64,000 nucleotides of DNA from NCBI GenBank assembly GCA_030077755.1, contig JAQJZZ010000019.1, positions 322,501 to 386,500 on the forward strand, given 5' to 3'. The notes under the pieces are model-generated. The model searched no databases. It had not been told where the DNA came from and saw only the letters and a list, made by a program, of their open reading frames with translations. Source of the stretch: Filosporella fistucella. Lineage: Eukaryota > Ascomycota > Leotiomycetes > Helotiales. The translations under genes were made by a program, and so were the position numbers. This document shows positions 56,301 through 64,000 of the stretch, piece after piece; position 1 is the stretch's first letter; each line of letters begins with the position of its first letter.

Positions 56301-59300
56301 GAGGAGGAATGGATGCGGTGTCATCGTCACAATCGTATCATTTTTTCGCATTCGTGGAGAAGAAACACTTGACGCTGACTGTGCGTTGAAGCCGTGGTTC
56401 GTTGGCCGAATCAGGGGCCGCTTCCAAGTGCTTTAGGACAACCCTACGAATCAGGATTTATGTGAAAGCGCTGCAGGGCAGTTGTGAAGAGGAAACAAGA
56501 TCCGAGGAGTCCCGAGTGCGTGTCACGTTCCCCACAGTGAGAGATTTGCCAAGATCAGGGAACGGTTCTGGAGGGTTCAGGTTCAGGTTCAGGTTGGGAC
56601 AGTGGAGATGGAGTGGCTTGAGTGGTCCGTAAAGGGAGGGGCAGAGCAGATAGGAGCGCATGAAGAGTGGCTTCAGTGGTGGCTTGAAAGTGTAATGGAA
56701 CGCCGAGTGGATGATTCTCCTATTTTCTGTGGACTTGCTCTCCTTGAGTAGGGATCTGTATGGATGAGTCTCCAACGGTGCGGGCGGGATCTGTTAGTGG
56801 TGTGTGCACAACGTGTGGGCGTGTGAGGTTGGCGGAGGCGGATGCTCCAGCAGTGTGGTCGAGGACAGGGTTGAGCAGATGAAATATTGAGCTTGCTCAA
56901 GCAGCGACAAGCATCCCGCGCAAAAGTGCAAGGAATCTCTTGATACCCAGGCACTGTTGCACATCCAAGGCGGAAGCACTGCAGTAAAGAATGCAGAAAA
57001 AAAAAGAATACTGCCAAAAAAGAACCTTTACCTCTCTGGAGCGAAAATTTAAAATAGGTAGCCGTGCGGAATTATGGAAGAGACCGACGTGCAGCAAACT
57101 TTGTGTGAGGAAGGGAGGGGGAGTACTTCCATTGGCCTTCGTTCTTGGAATGAGACCCTCTGATTAGGTTTCCACCAAGATGGGATATCCTTTCGACCTT
57201 TTCCTTGCCGATGTTAGCCTTGTCCTGCCTTCCCTCCAACTTTGGTCAGGTACCTGAAACAAAGCGTCTTCGGTCGAGCTGTCGAGGATCCAACAAAAGC
57301 AAGAGAGGTGAACAACAGATGAACACAAAATTAATTATTGTGGACCTGGAATCTCCCAACGATAGCGACGGACGACAAAGTAAAGGTTGAGTAACACGGC
57401 GATTTGACTTCATTTGGCCTGTTTTTGCCTGCTGCCGAGGAGAAAAGCGCTGTGCCATCTAAGCTGCATTGCTGGATTTGAATTGATTTTCATTACTGCA
57501 CATCGTATCGTCAATCAGGCTCCTTGGTGGTGAATAATTTGGCCGAGGCGATTGCGATACGAGGAAGACGGATAACGGTGAAGCCCTATTGGACCAGGGT
57601 AGCGATACACTCACGGTTGTTGGCATTGACAAAAATGATCAAAAGTGGTGATAAAGCTGTCCTCTGTTTGGCTGTATAGACGACGACTGTAAAATGTGAG
57701 TAGCGAACACCGAGGAAAAAAGGATGAGGCAATCGTGGTAACAAGCCGGCAGTGACGGCAATGGAAATATTGTGGCATTTGCATGAGGGTTTGACGAAAA
57801 GTCTATCTCGATCCTGGTGTGTCGTTCGGTCGATCAGGAGCGAGTGCTGAGATGAAGAAGCTGCAAGATACGGTAAATAGAGCTACCGGTTGAAAATTCT
57901 GTTCATGATATTCAGGAGATTCTGGCTCTGCTCCCTCCTGTATTCTGATGTGCATTGCAAAAGGGGATGTCCAAGGGCCGAGGGCAAAAGCCGTCAGGAT
58001 TAGTAGGCCGGATATAGTAAGCCTAACGAACAGCAAGGCAAAACATCTGGTGCTGCTTTAGAGTACAATTGACAGGGGCTGCACATGGTTTTCCAGACTC
58101 AACGTCACGAATTGCATGCTTAAAGTCTTGAGGCAGTGATGATTGGCTGGATGTTTCGCCCTACCTCAGGTCTTGGTCGCGGTGTCATGGTGCCTGAATT
58201 CCCGATGATGATCATGGTGCCTTGTGCTGATGCTCTGTTCGACTTGATGATTTTGCTTTTGCTTTCTGCTCCTCAGTACTCACTATTGTTGCGGTGGCAT
58301 TGCATCCTTTGGTACGATAATTGTCTGCATCACCGGAAGAATAAGCATCCTACTTCATCTCATCTCATCTCATCATCCCATCCTACGTTAGAGCGCTTCA
58401 AGTCTCCATGCGATACGAACCTTTCTCGTCTTCGTACAGTAGCAGCAGAAGCACAGCAGCCGGCGCGGGTGGGTGCAGCTTCATGTCATGTACCTCGCAC
58501 CCACATGAACCTCGTGCCCTCAAGACGTCCATAAATAAATCAGGATAGCAGAGAAGACCAACCTCGACCACCAAAGCATGGCAAAGCATGGCATGGCCTC
58601 ATGCAAGCGTGAAGAGGAGGAGCATTGAGTTGCAAGTGGGGTTCAGCTGAGAAATTGTGATGTGATATGATGAGCAGCGACATAATTGAACATCAATCAG
58701 CAATCCTCTCGCCTGACTGACAGTGAGACATGCATCGTGATTCTGCTCCTTGACTCTGAATTCTCTCTTTCGCTTCCATTACTGCTTCTTTTTCTACTAT
58801 TCCGCCATTCTGGTATTGGTGTATCGGTGTGGTTAGTGCACCTGAGGCAGCTGTGTAAGCCAGTCCAGTCAAACATGAGATAAGGAAGATTGATGGAGAT
58901 TGATCGTGCATGAACCCCCATCTCTAATCCCTCCCATGCGCTCTCTATGAAACGAGCAAAATCATCCCTGTCCCCGATGACGCGCTGCCACGGCTGCCAG
59001 CATCCATCCACGAGGGGCAATTCGGGCATGATCATAATTTGTACGTGGGTAGAGGTAGAGCAGTCGGAGGTGGTCGGCTAAGAAGAGGGAAGCGTCGAAG
59101 AATACAAGCGCTCCGGCAAAGATCAAGCTGAGAGGAGAAGGAATCGGATGTGTTTGTGCCAAGAGGCAAGTAGGTTTTTTTTTATTTTTTAAAGAAACGG
59201 TAACCTCCAAGAGGACTTAACGTGGTAAGGCAAGTAACGTGCTGTTCCACTAGCAGGTAGGGAACTCCCGTATTACCCCTCGAGGCTCAAATTAGCATCG

Positions 59301-61602
59301 CCGGGCTGGCTTCTGCAAGCAGCAAGTCGGAGTACGAGAAAGTAGGTTGTTTGCTTGTTTGCGCCGACGGCCTTTGCCTCCCCTCACTCGATCATTGTGA
59401 GCTATTCGTTCTGTTCTTGTTTGACCTGGGTTGGATTGGGGCTTGGCTGTATTGTCCTGTCGGCTCCGAGCGGTGAGAAATGGGCCTGCTTGTTGCTTGC
59501 TGAACAGGCAGACCAAAGGCAGGTTCACGATGCCTTTCTGCCATCGGATTGGGTTAATTCTGCAGACATCGTACCGTACCGTACCTGACCCTCGCCCCTG
59601 TCTGGGAAAGTTGTTCACGAGACCACGATTCTCATCTGAGGAGCCTAATGCATCAGAGAGAAACAGGAGCGGTGAAAAAGAGAAAGAAGAGCAAGCGCCT
59701 GTCGTTGTCCTCATCCAGCCCGATGTGCGTAGCAGCCGGCAAATGGATGGATGGAGATGAATGGGGGTCAAGAGAAGAATTGTGAGGTGAGGTGAGGTTA
59801 GCAAGGTGAGAAAAGAGGGAAAAAGATGTGAGGCGAGGAGAAAGAGCGGAGAGGGCAGGCAGGAGTAAAGAAAGTTGCAAAAGCCGCACAGCTTTGCGCC
59901 AATACCTTAACATTTTCCATGTCAAGAGATTTCCTTCCAGAAATAAATATTTGAACACTTCATGCCCTGCTTGGAACTTAGAACTTCCTCTTCCTTCGAA
60001 TGCTGCACTGTACTGTTCTGTACTAGCCACGTCGGTCTGCTCTGCCCGTAATCGGTTCATCAACGTGCATCTCCTACTGTTGATCGGCGGCAGGAATTGT
60101 GCTGCGCAATACCTACCTTACCTCCTGCTGCGTCGATTCTCAAGTGAAAAGGCGTGCTGGTACCCAGGTACTTACTACGATATCAAAGCCTCGAAGGATC
60201 ATCATCTTCTCAGTACGATCATCCAAACCGCAGTCATCATTCACATCACACCTCACACTTCACACAACCAGCAGAATCACTTGCCCACCCACCTCGAACA
60301 GGTCAGAATCAGCATTTGAATCACCCGGTCCTGCACAAAGCTCAGCATAGAATTGCATTTCAACGCTGCCCCCCACAGAACCGCGAATTATTACTCTAAG
60401 TTGCCTGCCTATTGCTGCATCACACAGCCCAATATTACTGTTTTTGGTCGGTTTTCTGCCAGCTTGATACCTAGGACTATTGCTATATTTTTGCCCTGGT
60501 CTGCAAGCCTGAAATAACCCAACTGCCATCACATACCCTGGACGACAAAGTCTACTCCGGACTCATAGGCAATATCTTCATCTGCAACAGACATAGCCAT
60601 ATTTCCAACAAGCCTGACGGTGGGCTCATTTCTATTTCGGCAGCTTAAGAGCGACAGTAAGGGCCTGCAACCTTCAGCATCAGGCCTCTCTGAACTCTTA
60701 AGATCAAACAAGGTCAAGCGTGGATAGTCCCAATTTTCGCCCAGTTTTTGGCCCGTTTTTCTTCCCCTTGTCCCACGGTCTCCACATCGAGCCCTTCCAA
60801 GTACGGTACGGTACGGATTAAAAGAAGGTCGAGGACGAGCATTCAAGAGCACAAGAGCAGCGGAAAGCAGCAGCAGCAGCATCAAAAAGCTCCAGATTTC
60901 AGGTTGAATAGCGAGACACCACCAGTCATCCTTCCCCTAGCACCCCAATCCTATCCCAGCTAGGCCATCCCGGCACAGCAGCTATCCCGTCCGTCCTAAG
61001 ACTTCTGGAGGCGTTCGCGAAAAGCCAGGACCAGGACCCAGCAAAAGAGTACCACAAGTCCCACTATCTTACCAGTACAGTGCGAAGTACCTACTTCATC
61101 TTACCAGTAGCTCCATTACCGTACCCAAAGCCTGAGCACCCAGCCCCAGCGGCCTGCAAGAGCAGCAAGGAACAAAAAACGGCAGCGGCCTCCCTTTCTC
61201 GCCTGCCACTAAAAACTACCAACTGCCACTGTCTGTGAACTGCGACTGCGACTGGGACCTTACAAAAAAATAACCACCCCTTCTCCCACCAAACATTCGC
61301 ACCCTCCTCCATCCAGTTTCCCGTTCTACCTCTACCACTTTCACCTACAACTACATATCACAACAATTTTTCCAATTCATTCCTTGAATCGTCTTTCTGC
61401 GTCCTCTTCTGCGACCCGCGAGCACACTGCGTAATATTTTGTCACTTCTCGAATCGCCAATTGCTTTCCAGTGTCGGTCCTGCAGGCTTGGATTTCAGAC
61501 TTCTTGCTTCCTGCCCACCACGAACACGACCCCCCCGTCGAACCCTCACACAAGTCCGCAAAGAGCCAGGTGCAGCGCAGATTAAACTACAGACTTCCTC
61601 GA

Positions 61603-61641
61603 ATGCAGCATTATCCAGAGCGCCCATTCAGTACCACCTGA
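61603..61641 (+). other. Upstream ORF 1 in the PLC leader
   Basis: ATG at 61603 opens a 12-codon frame, MQHYPERPFSTT, ending TGA. It lies 258 bases before the PLC start. It would matter only if the transcript starts upstream of it. Confidence 0.4.
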
Positions 61642-61782
61642 CTTGAATCTGCCATCAAACTGCAAGAAGTGGTTTTCATTCCGCGCGAACTTCGACCTAC
61701 ATACACAGTCAATACATTACTTCCTACCTGGGCCACCCGCTTCTCTTTTCCTCGACCACAACACGGCAGGTTACCAGAAGAC

Positions 61783-61818
61783 ATGCGTTCCATAAATGCT
61801 ATCTGGTGTTCCTCCTAA
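61783..61818 (+). other. Upstream ORF 2 in the PLC leader
   Basis: ATG at 61783 opens an 11-codon frame, MRSINAIWCSS, ending TAA, 81 bases before the PLC start and in another frame. Short frames of this kind often reduce translation of the main ORF in fungi. Confidence 0.45.
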
Positions 61819-61898
61819 TCCTCAAATCGTCCTCCTACATCTGCCCGCTGGCGTACAAGCTTGTGCCATTGGGCAATTCCTTGTCATTAAGTACCGTC

Positions 61899-64000
61899 AT
61901 GCCCGGCAATGCAAGTGACTCCCAACTGGCAACACCTCCTCAAGAGCCCACCACAACCACTACGATGACCTCACAAACTACACAACCCTCTGTAAAGAGG
62001 CATACGAAACCTAGCCATGTGCAAACTACCTTCCTACCTTCCATTCACTCAACCGCACCATCCATCCCAGCTTCGGCCATCAGTGCCTCCTCAGTCACCA
62101 CCTCGAGTTCCCTCCAAACCTCTCCCATTATGTCGCCCGAAACCACACAAATCACTACCAATAATTCCTCCATACAGGGTTCGCCTGAAGGCCTTCGTGG
62201 TCGTGACGGCGAATTCACATTACCTCCTTTCGAGCTGCCCGAATCCATTGTGTCGCGAAAGTCAAGCCAGAGCGCCATGAGCGAAGCTATGGCTATGAGC
62301 AAGTCTCCTGGCCTCATAAGAAGATTGTCAAACAGGGCAAGTCAGTTCGCAGGACGTCGGCGACAATCTTCGACTGCGGCAAAGAGCCGGGATCACAGTT
62401 CAGGACCAGTCATCATGCGCCGGAGGAGTGACAGCACAAATACTGCCCCAGAAGGTCTCAGAGGAGCTTTATTTTCTGACTCGGATGATGAACTGTTTGG
62501 CGACTCCCGAGAAGATCTTACCAGCCATTACCTACTCGATGGATCACGCGACTTTCCCAGTACGACTGCTTCCATCGGCTCTTCGACTGTTCCCGCAAAT
62601 GCTACAGGACCTGGACCAGTCATCCCAATCATTCTCCTTCAGGGAACAAGCTTGACAAAGGTGTCCAAGAAGAAAAAGAAGCTCTTGAATTTTGTTCTAG
62701 AGAATGAGGCTGCCAAGGTATCATGGGACAAGAACAGACCCTCAAAGTCCTTCTACATTGACGATATCAAAGACATCCGAGTTGGAGCCGATGCTCGAAA
62801 TTACAGGCAAGAATTTGGCGTTGCGCCTGAGGATGAATCGAGGTTCTTTTCTATCATCTTGGCAGTCCCGGACAAGAAGTCCAAGGGTAAATCTCAGAAG
62901 GTGATGCATTTGATCGCTGAGGATGACCAAACCCTTGAGATGTGGACCACCACACTCGACGCAATTTCCAAGCATCGCCTTGATCTCATGGCTTCTCTCT
63001 CATCCTTCCATGATAAGGCGGTCCGAGCTTACTGGCGCACCGAGATGTCCAAGCAATTCCAAAACAAACCTCATCCTGAAGACGAAGAGACCATTGATAT
63101 CGTCGGAGTAGAAAGACTCTGTCGATCTCTCCACATCCATGGCTCGTCGAAATACCTTCGGGATAGATTTGATAGAGCCGACTCGTCTCGGACCGGCCGA
63201 TTGAATTTTACCGAATTCCAAGAATTTGTTAGGTTGATGAAGAAACGCGAAGATATCCTGTCCATCTATTATGATGTGGCATCCGATGGCTCGAAAGGTA
63301 TTTCCATAGCTGAGTTCTTCCTCTTTTTGAAGGAAACTCAGCAAGAGAATGTCGATGCAGATCGGGCACACTGGGAAAGTGTCTTCATCAAGCTGGCTCG
63401 CAAGTCCAAAACAAAAGAGCAAATTCAGCAATATGCAGCAGATGGCGAACTCCCGAGGATGAACGAATCTGCTTTTGCAGCATTCTTCATCTCCACTTTC
63501 AACGTGCCACTCAAGACTGCACCTGCTCATTTCACCTTAGACAGACCATTGAACGAGTATTACATCTCCAGCTCCCACAACACATATCTTCTTGGTCGTC
63601 AAGTTGCCGGCCAGTCGAGTGTAGAAGCATACATCTCAGCGTTGAACCGAGGCTGCAGATGCGTTGAGGTTGACTGTTGGAATGGCAGCGACGGACAGCC
63701 AGTTGTTATGCACGGTCGCACACTCACCAGCCAAGTCTCATTTCGCGACGTCATGTCAACTATCAGCAAATATGCTTTCGTCAAATCAGCTTATCCACTC
63801 TTGATCTCCCTAGAAGTGCATTGCAACCCACAGCAACAAGCCTTGATGGCTCAGATCATCAAGGAAACCTGTGGGCAGAAGCTTGTCTCAGAGCCTCTCG
63901 ATCCATCGTCAGAAACGCTGCCATCGCCGACCGAATTGATGTATCGCATTCTAATCAAAGTCAAGAAGCCTAGAATGTTTGAAAATACAGCAGTGCCTGA
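61899..64000 (+). CDS. Phosphoinositide-specific phospholipase C, delta-like (partial, runs off window)
   Basis: The frame starts MPGNASDSQLATPPQEPTTT and is open to the window edge (about 700 aa visible). The first ~240 residues are Ser/Thr/Pro-rich and probably disordered. A PH-like domain follows (about 245-375: LTKVSKKKKKLLNFVL, FYIDDIKDIRVGADA, HLIAEDDQTLEMWTTTLDAI). An EF-hand-like region comes next (about 380-545: FDRADSSRTGRLNFTEFQEF; YDVASDGSKGISIAEFF). The catalytic X box begins LNEYYISSSHNTYL with His560, then RCVEVDCWNG and the second catalytic His605 in VVMHGRTLT. The Y box and C2 domain lie beyond the edge. The enzyme cleaves PIP2 to IP3 and diacylglycerol at the membrane in a calcium-dependent way, feeding calcium/calcineurin signalling. 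This is the only recognised start; an in-frame stretch upstream back to about 61780 lacks an ATG. Confidence 0.93.
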   Translation, partial: MPGNASDSQLATPPQEPTTTTTMTSQTTQPSVKRHTKPSHVQTTFLPSIHSTAPSIPASAISASSVTTSSSLQTSPIMSPETTQITTNNSSIQGSPEGLRGRDGEFTLPPFELPESIVSRKSSQSAMSEAMAMSKSPGLIRRLSNRASQFAGRRRQSSTAAKSRDHSSGPVIMRRRSDSTNTAPEGLRGALFSDSDDELFGDSREDLTSHYLLDGSRDFPSTTASIGSSTVPANATGPGPVIPIILLQGTSLTKVSKKKKKLLNFVLENEAAKVSWDKNRPSKSFYIDDIKDIRVGADARNYRQEFGVAPEDESRFFSIILAVPDKKSKGKSQKVMHLIAEDDQTLEMWTTTLDAISKHRLDLMASLSSFHDKAVRAYWRTEMSKQFQNKPHPEDEETIDIVGVERLCRSLHIHGSSKYLRDRFDRADSSRTGRLNFTEFQEFVRLMKKREDILSIYYDVASDGSKGISIAEFFLFLKETQQENVDADRAHWESVFIKLARKSKTKEQIQQYAADGELPRMNESAFAAFFISTFNVPLKTAPAHFTLDRPLNEYYISSSHNTYLLGRQVAGQSSVEAYISALNRGCRCVEVDCWNGSDGQPVVMHGRTLTSQVSFRDVMSTISKYAFVKSAYPLLISLEVHCNPQQQALMAQIIKETCGQKLVSEPLDPSSETLPSPTELMYRILIKVKKPRMFENTAVP

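Larger units (their letters stand above)
52713..61898. other. About 9 kb with no convincing gene; contains repeats and long PLC leader
   Basis: After a 118-190 bp tandem repeat (52945-53390) the DNA is of mixed composition, with many ORFs of 60-170 codons that overlap on both strands and lack domains (for example 55525-55878 plus, 59292-59804 minus, 58136-58534 plus). Short tracts are GTACCGTACCGTACC at 59571, GTACGGTACGGTACGG at 60801, an AGC run near 60865-60880 and a GGTTCA hexamer run near 56575. The last kilobase is probably promoter and leader of the PLC gene. Confidence 0.45.

Noticed and set aside
58136..58534. 132-codon plus ORF with a hydrophobic start
   Set aside because: The composition changes abruptly halfway and includes translated CATCT microsatellite; not protein-like.
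59292..59804. 170-codon minus ORF
   Set aside because: It is low-complexity Ser/Arg/Gln text, overlaps ORFs on the other strand, and shows no domain or splice support.
1..64000. tRNA genes, rRNA, CRISPR arrays, telomere repeats
   Set aside because: I looked for tRNA B-box-like words, regularly spaced repeats and TTAGGG runs and saw none that hold up; a covariance-model search would be decisive.

Overview
This window is nuclear DNA of a filamentous ascomycete. Genes are split by many short introns (about 43-100 nt) with GTRNGT donors, CTAAC/CTNAC branch sites and CAG/TAG acceptors. The protein set (Zn2Cys6 regulator, non-reducing polyketide synthase, SAT4/rhodopsin-like membrane protein, DUF3112 receptor-like protein, fungal PLC) is typical of Pezizomycotina. 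The protein style and the long intergenic spaces suggest Leotiomycetes, possibly Sclerotiniaceae. That placement is inference, not proof.

Left part (1-27 kb): a rhodopsin-domain membrane protein (+, 1266-2705); a damaged or unusually spliced F-box/LRR gene (+, 3674-5923); an intronless 830-aa conserved unknown with a HicA-like C-terminus (-, 6893-9385); a butanediol-dehydrogenase-type MDR enzyme in six exons (-, 10132-11693); a BTB protein (-, 12647-14194); a two-exon nuclear-looking unknown (-, 15738-16926); a decayed carboxylesterase (+, 18349-18870); a calponin-homology coiled-coil protein (+, 20085-22204); and a DUF3112 receptor-like membrane protein (-, 25280-27071).

Central part (30-45.4 kb): a co-oriented secondary-metabolism locus. 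A six-exon non-reducing PKS (SAT-KS-AT-PT-ACP-ACP-TE, about 2164 aa) is followed by a tetrahydroxynaphthalene-reductase-type SDR (273 aa) and a Zn2Cys6 transcription factor (about 794 aa) with an unusual Trp-repeat tail. Together they fit a compact DHN-melanin locus: the PKS makes the naphthol precursor, the SDR reduces it, and the regulator probably controls the set. Scytalone dehydratase, a YG1-type hydrolase and laccase are not in the window.

Right part (45.4-61.9 kb): accessory-looking, gene-poor DNA with AT-rich stretches, several families of 68-190 bp tandem repeats, and a small orphan gene family present as one three-exon member (-, about 48.7-49.5 kb), one diverged or decayed member (+, about 52.0-52.7 kb) and a fragment (-, about 49.6 kb). 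After roughly 9 kb without a convincing gene the window ends inside a phosphoinositide-specific phospholipase C gene (+, 61899 to the edge), whose leader carries at least two short upstream ORFs.

No rRNA, tRNA, CRISPR array or intact transposon was recognised. Exon borders were read by eye from splice signals, reading phase and protein-family fit.
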